From NCBI GenBank assembly GCA_021731385.1, contig JAKFXM010000046.1, forward strand, positions 1-7,034: a DNA stretch of 7,034 bases, given 5' to 3'. Below, piece by piece: positions 1 to 4,950 of this stretch (its first letter is position 1; each line of letters begins with the position of its first letter). The DNA is from Methanobacteriota archaeon. GTDB taxonomy: Archaea; Altiarchaeota; Altiarchaeia; IMC4; QMZM01. The translations under genes were made by a program, and so were the position numbers. The notes under the pieces are model-generated. The model saw nothing but the letters and a program-made list of their open reading frames with translations, did no database searches and was not told the origin of the DNA.

Positions 1-5
1 CTTTA

Positions 6-30
6 TATGAATTTGCAAAGCAAATTCATA
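6..30. repeat. Perfect 11-bp hairpin with AAA loop
   Basis: The left arm TATGAATTTGC (6-16) and its exact reverse complement (20-30) are separated by AAA. The inner eight base pairs, GAATTTGC/GCAAATTC, recur in the hairpin at 4875-4894 between grpE and dnaK, where the loop is GAAA instead. This marks it as a member of a dispersed hairpin family rather than a unique terminator. No gene is visible next to it inside the window, and no long T tract follows it on either strand. Confidence 0.85.
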
Positions 31-32
31 GC

Positions 33-53
33 TCCGACACCTTTGGTGTCGGA
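33..53. repeat. Perfect 9-bp hairpin with TTT loop
   Basis: TCCGACACC (33-41) pairs exactly with 45-53 across a TTT loop. It begins three bases after the previous hairpin ends, so the two would stack side by side in RNA or single-stranded DNA. The stem sequence is unrelated to its neighbour; only the architecture (perfect stem, three-base loop) is shared. Confidence 0.8.
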
Positions 54-67
54 TTATAATAACCAAC

Positions 68-199
68 AAATTTCGCTTCCCGATTGAGCCTTTAGGCTCA
101 ATGGGCCCGAATTGGGCTCTGCCCAATTGGGCCCAAAAACTGCTTTGCAGTTTTTCGGGCCCAAAAATTCCAAAGGAATTTTTCGGGTCAGCGAAATTT
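68..199. repeat. Multi-branched array of four hairpins inside an outer stem
   Basis: An outer stem pairs AAATTTCGCT (68-77) with 190-199, and CCCG (79-82) with CGGG (184-187). Four perfect hairpins lie within it: 83-102 (8 bp, TTTA loop), 110-128 (8 bp, TCT loop), 135-155 (9 bp, TTT loop) and 163-183 (9 bp, AAA loop). The last three are separated by the self-complementary linker GGGCCC at 103-108, 129-134 and 157-162, which can lengthen each stem across a one-base bulge (G109, C156, C184). Units repeat about every 26-28 bases with different stems. An open reading frame crosses the array, but its translation simply follows the inverted repeats and it is not called a gene. Confidence 0.8.
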
Positions 200-230
200 C
201 TTGCCCTGCAAAGAGGGATAAAATTGTTTA

Positions 231-368
231 TGTGCCTTTGTGGAAGTGGATTTTGGGGTAGGTTGTCGTGTCAATTTCTTTGTTATCTTTGTTTTCGGGA
301 GCGATAACGAACCGAATGGCGATATCTGGAATTACAGGTAATGTCCCGCATTTAACGAAGTTGGCGAC
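231..368 (-). other. 46-codon open stretch, possible gene remnant or part of a repeat
   Basis: On the minus strand an uninterrupted frame runs from just after a TAG (369-371) to a TAA (228-230). Its translation has normal protein-like composition, including PVIPDIAIRF and ending TYPKIHFHKGT. It has no ATG and no promoter, and its 5' part lies inside the dispersed element at 347-415. It may be the 3' end of a decayed gene, or a chance frame carried by a repeat that extends further than I can define. I do not recognise a family. Confidence 0.25.
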
Positions 369-415
369 CTAAGGGAGACAATTTGGGTGAGCCGCAGCGA
401 ACCGTGAAACCCCTT
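347..415. repeat. Dispersed palindrome-ended element, copy 1
   Basis: This stretch aligns, with gaps, to 2258-2325. Shared blocks in the same order are GAAGTT followed by GCGAC, then CAATTTGGGT (379-388 here), GAGC, CGCAG and CGAA.CGT.AAA. Its left end CGCATTTAACGA (347-358) is the exact reverse complement of the right end of copy 2, so the parent element probably had inverted ends, each copy keeping one intact. It lies beyond the 3' end of the AbiE operon. The function is unknown: a small non-autonomous mobile repeat or a structured RNA are both possible. Confidence 0.55.
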
Positions 416-449
416 GTTCAGTGACCGCTCATAAACAGCATAGAGGCAG

Positions 450-471
450 CGGATTTTCCGCAGAAAATCCG
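450..471. repeat. Perfect 9-bp hairpin with CGCA loop
   Basis: CGGATTTTC (450-458) pairs exactly with 463-471. Seen from the minus strand it lies about 60 bases past the abiEii stop codon, preceded by a smaller GC-rich hairpin CGCCG/CGGCG (486-490 with 495-499). The pair could end or protect the abiE transcript, but no T tract follows, so it is not called a terminator. The surrounding 481-513 is much richer in G and C than the rest of the window. Confidence 0.6.
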
Positions 472-528
472 AAGAGTTCGGGGCTCGCCGTCGTCGGCGC
501 GGGGGCGCGTTAGAACATCAGACAGAAG

Positions 529-1482
529 TCAAGTGGCTGAGAAGTAAAATTCTCCTTCTATGTCTTCAGCAATGTCCTGCAAGAATTTAATGAAATTTTC
601 CAAAAATGCGTAAAACCCTTTTTCATCTATATCCGTAAGCAGTAAACCCTTCTCACGACCCCATCCGAAGATATCTTTTGTCTTTAGTAGCTTTTTCTTT
701 TCGTTAAAGTTATTTCTGTACTTCATATATAGATTGAGCGCAAACAGAGTCTTTACCACAATATCTTTTTTCAAATCTTCAGGTGAGATGCCAAACTTTT
801 TGGATACAAGATACACATCTGCGAAATCCCGCGCCTTTACTCCTTTTCTTGTAAGAATTGACCTGATTTTCTCGCACAGTATCTCTTTGATGTCATAAGT
901 TTCAAACGGAATATGTTCCGAATATTCTTTGTACTCTTCGGGAAACAAGACTTCAGGTTCTTCTACATGCCTATCAAGTAAGCTTTTCAAAACGTTCTTT
1001 TCAGGCGGAAACCGCATATCTTCGAGAAAATTTATCTGGACCTTGATGAACGACCTGCTGTTGAGGATTTCAGAATCATACCATACTTTGAAAGTAAGCG
1101 TTTTGCTGCCTCCGCCAAGCTCGACATAATCGCGATTATTTTTTATGCACTTAAAGTCCAGACCTCTTTTCTTTGCTATCTCTTCAAAGATAGCGCCAGT
1201 CTCACTCGTGACGGATGAAAGATATTTCCTTATCTCCTTTTTGGACATCTCTTTGAATTTCTCCTGATTTTTCCAAGTGAAATCAATATCCTCCGAAAAC
1301 CTGAAGTAACCGAGATAGCATTTTATCAGGCAGGTCCCGCCTTTGAAAACGAAATTCTCGCGAAAAAACTCATTCTTTGATAAATCAAGAAGCAACTGGT
1401 GAAGAATTAGGTCTTTCTCTATCAAATCCTTTCTTCCAACTTTCAGGGCTTCTGAAATTTGATTGACAAAATCCCTTCTCAT
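529..1482 (-). CDS. abiEii: AbiEii/AbiGii-family nucleotidyltransferase toxin of a type IV toxin-antitoxin pair
   Basis: The 317-residue product has the nucleotidyltransferase core of the AbiEii family. FKGGT at 46-50 followed by RFSEDIDF at 61-68 matches the glycine motif plus metal-binding DxD (D65, D67). A beta strand IKVQINF (146-152) follows at the place of the third catalytic segment. The family-typical C-terminal motif is EILCEKIRSIL, then TRKGVKARDFADVY (200-224), with K205, R218 and D219 notable. The family transfers nucleotides to a target and blocks growth; related MenT enzymes act on tRNA 3' ends, but the target here is unknown. Its ATG overlaps the TGA of abiEi as ATGA (1479-1482), implying translational coupling, and it has no clear Shine-Dalgarno of its own. 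Length and motifs look intact, so an active enzyme is likely. Such pairs are accessory and often act in phage defence. Confidence 0.92.
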   Translation of the reverse strand: MRRDFVNQISEALKVGRKDLIEKDLILHQLLLDLSKNEFFRENFVFKGGTCLIKCYLGYFRFSEDIDFTWKNQEKFKEMSKKEIRKYLSSVTSETGAIFEEIAKKRGLDFKCIKNNRDYVELGGGSKTLTFKVWYDSEILNSRSFIKVQINFLEDMRFPPEKNVLKSLLDRHVEEPEVLFPEEYKEYSEHIPFETYDIKEILCEKIRSILTRKGVKARDFADVYLVSKKFGISPEDLKKDIVVKTLFALNLYMKYRNNFNEKKKLLKTKDIFGWGREKGLLLTDIDEKGFYAFLENFIKFLQDIAEDIEGEFYFSAT

Positions 1483-2111
1483 CTTACCACTTTTTCTGCT
1501 GTCCCTTTAACTGCTTTTGAATAGTTTTCGGCGTACGCCAAAAGTTTCTTTTTTGAGATGTTGACGGTATATTCCGAAAGGTCCATTGCTATCTTCTCTT
1601 CCGGAACCCCGTTATAGCGCCAGACATGAATAAAATCCAGGATGGTTTTTTCCGCATCGGAATAACTAAGCGCATTCTCTATTATCCCAAAGCCAAAAAG
1701 TCCGGGTTTAATTTTTAGAAACCTGAATTTGTATCCTGCTATTTCTATCGGCTTTGCCCTGAATAGTTTATCGTTTAGCACATAGTCAACTGCAAAGTGC
1801 TCATGTGTAATATTATTTAGTTTTAGGGCAGTGTACAGCCCGAAATACCAGTTTTTTACGCCTTTCAGATCCAGACCTTTGGAAACCAGATCTAAATGGC
1901 TGTATTTGCTTCTTCCAAGCTTTATCTCGTCAAACGTCCTTATGTAGAATACCCCCCTGAATATTCTTACAAGATATCTCTCTTTAAGCAGATACCTGAT
2001 TGCGTTTCTGTGGTTCATCTTCAGGGACTTGCAACGCTCCGCTATATCTCCAGATGTTACAAATTCCTTTCCTTCTAGATGCAGTTTTTTTATCAAAAGC
2101 TTTATTGTCAT
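1479..2111 (-). CDS. abiEi: AbiEi-family antitoxin and autorepressor
   Basis: This 210-residue protein is the first gene of the operon. Residues 1-60 read as a winged helix-turn-helix (helices around FVTSGDIAERC and HRNAIRYLLKE, wing around IFRGVFYI). Residues 70-210 match the AbiEi C-terminal domain, with WYFGLYTALKLNNITHE at 88-104 and SYSDAEKTILDFIH at 149-162. In characterised systems the N-terminal domain binds inverted repeats in the promoter and represses the operon, while the C-terminal domain counteracts the toxin without a stable complex. The adjacent toxin and the ATGA overlap support the assignment. The ATG at 2111 is chosen because a TATA-like box lies about 55 bases upstream. 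The ribosome-binding site is weak. Confidence 0.9.
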   Translation of the reverse strand: MTIKLLIKKLHLEGKEFVTSGDIAERCKSLKMNHRNAIRYLLKERYLVRIFRGVFYIRTFDEIKLGRSKYSHLDLVSKGLDLKGVKNWYFGLYTALKLNNITHEHFAVDYVLNDKLFRAKPIEIAGYKFRFLKIKPGLFGFGIIENALSYSDAEKTILDFIHVWRYNGVPEEKIAMDLSEYTVNISKKKLLAYAENYSKAVKGTAEKVVR

Positions 2112-2160
2112 TTATATCACAAAGTTACATTTTATGGTGTTTAGTAATATGTATCAAAGA

Positions 2161-2172
2161 AGTATATAAAGT
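2161..2172 (-). promoter_or_regulatory. TATA-like box of the abiE operon
   Basis: On the minus strand the sequence reads ACTTTATATACT, a good archaeal TATA box. With a typical spacing of about 26 bases, transcription would start near 2140, giving a leader of about 28 bases to the abiEi ATG. No clear operator palindrome for AbiEi was found between the box and the ATG. Confidence 0.55.
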
Positions 2173-2257
2173 TTTGAAACAGATTGCGTGGTGGGTGTCA
2201 GGTAAAGTAGAATATCTTAGCAATATCAAAGGTGATTTTGAGACTGCGGAGATGAAG

Positions 2258-2325
2258 GCGTTTTGAGAAGTTGCGACAGCAATTTGGGTCGAGCGAAGCG
2301 CAGCCGAGCGAATCGTTAAATGCGC
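2258..2325. repeat. Dispersed palindrome-ended element, copy 2
   Basis: This is the partner of 347-415 in the same orientation, with the core CAATTTGGGT at 2280-2289. Its right end TCGTTAAATGCG (2313-2324) is the exact reverse complement of the left end of copy 1. It can fold: GGTCG (2287-2291) pairs with CGACC (2337-2341), and GCGCA (2298-2302) with TGCGC (2321-2325). Together the two copies bracket the abiE operon and its promoter. The 73-codon minus-strand frame running through it is considered non-coding. Confidence 0.55.
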
Positions 2326-2352
2326 GTTTATCTTTCCGACCAGCAAGGAGGC

Positions 2353-2390
2353 CTAAATTTTAGTGCAATAGTGCCGGAGGTAAAATTTAG
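2353..2390. repeat. 10-bp inverted repeat with 18-base spacer
   Basis: CTAAATTTTA (2353-2362) and its exact reverse complement (2381-2390) flank an 18-base spacer. CCTAAATT recurs at 2401-2408. It lies in the non-coding gap between copy 2 of the dispersed element and the 3' end of the DUF5667-like gene. The longer loop separates it from the short-loop hairpins elsewhere. Nothing else was recognised in 2326-2456. Confidence 0.45.
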
Positions 2391-2456
2391 AGTTTTCGTG
2401 CCTAAATTAAAAACTGGAGACCCCTGCCACTAAAAATCATATTTCAAATAAGAATT

Positions 2457-2462
2457 AAAAAA
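2457..2462 (-). terminator. Poly-T tract after the DUF5667-like gene
   Basis: The minus strand carries TTTTTT directly after the TAA (2463-2465) that closes the frameshifted tail of the upstream gene. Archaeal RNA polymerase terminates at T-rich tracts, so this is a plausible end of the transcript. Its position argues that the gene originally ended at 2463 rather than at the present stop 2539-2541. Confidence 0.4.
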
Positions 2463-2543
2463 TTAAGGTTTTCCTTTTCCTTCAGGTTTTCCAGCCGTTT
2501 ATGGTTTACCTCCCCCTTCTGTAGTTTTATTTTCCGATCTACC
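2463..2543 (-). pseudogene. Out-of-frame remnant of the DUF5667-like protein's C-terminal tail
   Basis: One base after codon 204 of the upstream gene (GKPENITK), the neighbouring frame continues the same low-complexity style. It reads GRSENKTTEGGGKP, a TAA (2499-2501), then TAGKPEGKGKP and a final TAA (2463-2465). The Gly-Lys-Pro-Glu pattern before and after the shift shows that the tail was once in frame. Loss of one base in the AAA of CCAAATGG (2541-2548 region) would restore it. The second in-frame stop means a single sequencing error does not explain everything. Confidence 0.6.
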
Positions 2544-3156
2544 ATTTGGTGATATTTTCCGGCTTACCTTTAATTCCAATTCTTTCTCTTACCTTTTCTG
2601 GAATCTTTTCCCTTACTGCAACAGGAACCTCCTCAGAGATATCCCCCAAATCCCCTTTCTTTTTCAAAGCCGCTACAGCAGTTTCTCTTCCTTTTGCAGA
2701 TTTATTCATAGCCCTTTCAATTGCTGCCTTTGCTTGTTCTGGAGTTTCCTCTTTTATTTTATCTAAAATAGAAAGATGTTTTGAAGTTGTCAATGCAGTA
2801 AGTTCTGTAAGTTTTGATTTATCCTCTTTTGATAGCTTAGCTGTTGTTGCTATTTCATTAGATTCTTTTATGTTATCATCATACTCTTCAGCTAAATCAT
2901 TGGAATACTCTAGTTTTCCTTTATCCGTCATTGCTTTCAATTCAGCCAATCTTTCAGATGCCATTTGTAAACGTTTTTCTGCTTTTGCTGCGTTATTAAA
3001 AGTTAGAGCTAAACTTATTCTCTCAAAAGCTTTATCTAAACCATACAAAATAGAATCTGGTGTAATTCCAGCATCTGGAAGTTCCTCTTCTTGAGCAACT
3101 GCCATGGTAGTAGTTAATAACAGGATAAAAACAAACATACTAACTATTCTTTTCAT
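2539..3156 (-). CDS. Exported helical protein, DUF5667-like, with truncated C-terminus
   Basis: This 205-residue protein starts with a signal peptide: K2-R3, a hydrophobic core from I4 to M18, and likely cleavage after AVA at position 21. The mature N-terminus (DAGITPDSILYGLDKAFERI, 28-47, then LALTFNNAAKAEKRL to 63) matches the DUF5667 pattern seen in secreted archaeal and bacterial proteins. The region from 55 to 165 is predicted to be charged alpha helix. The tail 170-205 is rich in Pro, Glu, Lys and Gly, and stops abruptly at W205 because of a frameshift. It probably sits outside the membrane; no biochemical role is known. It has its own TATA-like box and a leader of about 12 bases without a Shine-Dalgarno, so it appears independent of priL upstream. 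Confidence 0.75.
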   Translation of the reverse strand: MKRIVSMFVFILLLTTTMAVAQEEELPDAGITPDSILYGLDKAFERISLALTFNNAAKAEKRLQMASERLAELKAMTDKGKLEYSNDLAEEYDDNIKESNEIATTAKLSKEDKSKLTELTALTTSKHLSILDKIKEETPEQAKAAIERAMNKSAKGRETAVAALKKKGDLGDISEEVPVAVREKIPEKVRERIGIKGKPENITKW

Positions 3157-3189
3157 TTTTTGATATTATGATACCAATTAGCAGTATCT

Positions 3190-3200
3190 GTTTATATACC
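3190..3200 (-). promoter_or_regulatory. TATA-like box of the DUF5667-like gene
   Basis: The minus strand reads GGTATATAAAC just after the priL stop codon (3212-3214). A start about 26 bases downstream would lie near 3169, leaving roughly 12 bases before the ATG at 3156. The absence of a ribosome-binding site fits a short-leader archaeal transcript. Confidence 0.6.
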
Positions 3201-3211
3201 TCTTGAAGCCA

Positions 3212-4186
3212 TCAGCCCCTTGCCTTCCTCCTGTAGAACTGCAATGGATGCTTCACCTCACATTCAGCAACACACAGACCATAGCTTTTTATCTTTGCAC
3301 AGGTAGGGCATGTATACTTTGTCCCGCCCTTCTCCCCGGAAAGAAATTCCAATTGATACCTCGTCTTCTCCTCGCTGAATTTCGGGGATTTTGAGAATAT
3401 CTTTACGACATTATCAACCTTTAGCCCAAGATTTGTAAAAAATGTTGCAATGATAAACATACTGTTGTGGGATGTAGTTCCTGATTCAAGAGAGGCAAGC
3501 ATGGCCGATATGCACGGTGGAAGGGCATCCTTATCCACCTCTTCGATTTCAATCTCACTTCCAGTTCCGCTGACAGTTGAATTAATCCATTTCGCAGTTT
3601 CCTTAAAATTATCCGGAATCCCTGCCAGATTAACAGGCTCCAGAATCCTAAGCCTTATAGCCTCTTTAAGAAGGACAGGAAAATCGTTCTCATTCAATTT
3701 CACGAATCCCGAGTCAAGAATCCTGTTTGAAAGCTTCCAATTCTGATTGTATTTCGAGATATTTGATGAAAGTCTCAGGTAGTCCTGAAATTTTATCATA
3801 TTACTATCGTCTACCAATAAACCCAGATCTTCTTTTATTTCATCAAGAACAGACCCCCTCTTCTCATCCATCAAGAATTTATAAGCCTGCCCTGCTTCAG
3901 ACTCCGCATATTTTGACATTATCATCCTGTTCCCTGTGAGATTGACAAGAATTCTAGCTACTGCATAACTCAGTATTGCAAGTTCCTTTGAAATCTTGCT
4001 GCTTAGGTCAAGATTAATCCTGCCATTCAGCGCGTCAAGAACCCTTTGTTTTCCAAGATTAATGCTTGCAGAATAGAGCGGGTTTTTCTGCATGTCTGAA
4101 AGGCTAAGGTTGAGCGATGCAACATACTCCTTGCTCTTCCTCAGAAAGGGATACTTAGAAATTAAATCCAGGTCAAATTCTGTCAT
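3212..4186 (-). CDS. priL: DNA primase large subunit PriL (iron-sulfur)
   Basis: This 324-residue protein is the regulatory subunit of the archaeal/eukaryotic-type primase. With the catalytic subunit PriS it makes primers at replication forks. The N-terminal helical domain (about 1-200) is divergent. The C-terminal iron-sulfur domain is clear: LPPCISAML (C225), H240, YQLEFL (277-282), YTCPTC (C293, C296), SYGLC (C305), EC (C309), then HPLQFYRR (313-320). C225, C305, C309 and one of C293/C296 are the expected four ligands of the [4Fe-4S] cluster, C296 being the better match. Length is near the short end for the family. The first ATG is used; the gene diverges from grpE across an 89-base gap. 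priS is not in the window. Confidence 0.93.
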   Translation of the reverse strand: MTEFDLDLISKYPFLRKSKEYVASLNLSLSDMQKNPLYSASINLGKQRVLDALNGRINLDLSSKISKELAILSYAVARILVNLTGNRMIMSKYAESEAGQAYKFLMDEKRGSVLDEIKEDLGLLVDDSNMIKFQDYLRLSSNISKYNQNWKLSNRILDSGFVKLNENDFPVLLKEAIRLRILEPVNLAGIPDNFKETAKWINSTVSGTGSEIEIEEVDKDALPPCISAMLASLESGTTSHNSMFIIATFFTNLGLKVDNVVKIFSKSPKFSEEKTRYQLEFLSGEKGGTKYTCPTCAKIKSYGLCVAECEVKHPLQFYRRKARG

Positions 4187-4218
4187 TGGTTACAATATTA
4201 ACAAGCAATGCTAAATTT

Positions 4219-4228
4219 TAATATTTAA
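4219..4228 (-). promoter_or_regulatory. Possible TATA-like box of priL
   Basis: An AT-rich stretch on the minus strand (AAATATTAAA) lies about 35-40 bases before the priL ATG and would give a leader of about 12 bases. The whole gap is AT-rich, so the exact box is uncertain. Confidence 0.35.
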
Positions 4229-4239
4229 TGTAAAGATAA

Positions 4240-4247
4240 CATATATA
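4240..4247 (+). promoter_or_regulatory. TATA-like box of the grpE-dnaK-dnaJ operon
   Basis: CATATATA lies 28-36 bases before the grpE ATG. The implied start near 4266-4270 leaves only a few bases of leader, so the message would be almost leaderless. The nearest purines, ACAGG, touch the ATG and are too close to act as a normal ribosome-binding site. No clear heat-shock operator was found. Confidence 0.55.
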
Positions 4248-4275
4248 CAAGCAAACCCATAATAAATTACACAGG

Positions 4276-4830
4276 ATGCATGATAAGGAAATATCCAAGG
4301 AAGAAGGGGAGCTGAAGGGAATAACCGGGCAGGAAAAAATAAAGGAACTGCCGAAAGAAGAGGACACAGCACAGTTAAAGAAAGAACTTGAGGGGCAGAA
4401 GAAGCTTGTCAGTGATTATGTGGAGCACATGATACGCCTTCAGGCCGAGTTTGAGAATTATCAGAAAAGGATTGACAGGGAAAGGGACGAATTTGTCAGG
4501 TATGCAAATGAGAAACTGATTCTTGAATTACTGAACATAGTAGATGACTTTGAAAGGGCAATACCCTCGCTTAGAGAAAAGGGGATAGACACAACAGGAC
4601 TTGTGATGATATATACGAATTTTATGAAAATTCTGGAAAATGAAGGTCTGAAAAAAATTGAATGTGTTGGAAAGAAATTTGACCCCTACTATCATGAGGT
4701 CCTTTTACAGGATGTTGGGGAGGATGACGGGACAATAATCGAAGAATTGCAGAAGGGCTACATGCTTAATTCAAAGGTTCTAAGACATTCAAAGGTCAAG
4801 ATTTCAAAGAAACCAGAAATTCATGACTAA
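4276..4830 (+). CDS. grpE: GrpE nucleotide-exchange factor
   Basis: This 184-residue cytoplasmic co-chaperone dimerises and drives ADP release from DnaK. Residues 1-35 are a charged, probably disordered N-terminus. Residues 35-80 form the long coiled coil (RLQAEFENYQKRIDRERDEF, 54-73), followed by the four-helix region with LNIVDDFERAI (86-96). The beta domain that wedges into DnaK contains KKFDPYYHEVLLQ (133-145) and GYMLNSKVLRHSKVKIS (161-177), matching the family signatures; the usual HEA is HEV. The length is normal. It is the first gene of the chaperone operon, 120 bases before dnaK. The ATG at 4276 is the only sensible start. Confidence 0.96.
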   Translation: MHDKEISKEEGELKGITGQEKIKELPKEEDTAQLKKELEGQKKLVSDYVEHMIRLQAEFENYQKRIDRERDEFVRYANEKLILELLNIVDDFERAIPSLREKGIDTTGLVMIYTNFMKILENEGLKKIECVGKKFDPYYHEVLLQDVGEDDGTIIEELQKGYMLNSKVLRHSKVKISKKPEIHD

Positions 4831-4845
4831 TTATCAAAAAGAAAT

Positions 4846-4860
4846 GGTATATGTATATTA
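4846..4860 (+). promoter_or_regulatory. Possible internal promoter for dnaK
   Basis: GGTATATGTATATTA, shortly after the grpE stop, resembles a TATA box. Its start would fall near 4879, inside the first intergenic hairpin, and the leader would then contain the 15-bp hairpin ahead of the dnaK ribosome-binding site. This is inference from sequence likeness only. Confidence 0.3.
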
Positions 4861-4874
4861 AATTCAATTCAATC

Positions 4875-4894
4875 GAATTTGCGAAAGCAAATTC
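4875..4894. repeat. Perfect 8-bp hairpin with GAAA loop
   Basis: GAATTTGC (4875-4882) pairs exactly with 4887-4894. GAAA is a stable GNRA tetraloop in RNA. The same stem occurs at 9-27 near the window start with an AAA loop. It is the first of two hairpins between grpE and dnaK. Confidence 0.85.
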
Positions 4895-4906
4895 CTTTTC
4901 TTTTGA

Positions 4907-4939
4907 TCAACCTTTTCTTTTTGTAAAAGAAAAGGTTGA
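4907..4939. repeat. Perfect 15-bp hairpin directly upstream of the dnaK ribosome-binding site
   Basis: TCAACCTTTTCTTTT (4907-4921) pairs exactly with 4925-4939 across a TGT loop. It ends two bases before the GGTGA of dnaK. Part of the left arm, CCTTTTCTTTT, is repeated at 4894-4904, so the right arm has an alternative, shorter partner. It may stabilise the dnaK message or affect ribosome access; it does not itself cover the ribosome-binding site. Confidence 0.85.
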
Positions 4940-4940
4940 A

Positions 4941-4945
4941 GGTGA
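4941..4945 (+). promoter_or_regulatory. dnaK ribosome-binding site
   Basis: GGTGA, complementary to the archaeal 16S 3' end, lies five bases before the ATG at 4951. It fixes that ATG as the start in preference to the in-frame TTG at 4936, which lies inside the hairpin arm. Confidence 0.8.
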
Positions 4946-4950
4946 GAAAA

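Noticed and set aside
6..199. CRISPR array
   Set aside because: The repeating parts are hairpins of differing sequence without constant repeats and unique spacers of CRISPR length, and no cas gene is present.
101..307. 68-codon plus-strand open frame
   Set aside because: It runs through the hairpin array; its residues mirror the inverted repeats and no promoter or ribosome-binding site fits.
290..420. tRNA or rRNA fragment
   Set aside because: No cloverleaf arms, T-loop signature or recognisable rRNA core sequence could be found on either strand.
2176..2266. Plus-strand stretch ending in a protein-like segment (KVEYLSNIKGDFETAEMKAF)
   Set aside because: The composition looks coding, but there is no start, no recognised family and the end lies inside the repeat; the evidence is too thin to call a gene remnant.
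2125..2346. 73-codon minus-strand open frame upstream of abiEi
   Set aside because: It crosses the dispersed element and the abiE promoter, has no recognisable domain and would occupy regulatory DNA.
2546..3094. 182-codon plus-strand open frame opposite the DUF5667-like gene
   Set aside because: It is antisense to a gene with a signal peptide, promoter and family match; the Ser/Leu-rich translation is typical of a shadow frame.
4936..4950. TTG at 4936 as the dnaK start
   Set aside because: It lies in a hairpin arm and adds five residues not expected before the conserved N-terminus; the ATG at 4951 has a well-placed GGTGA.
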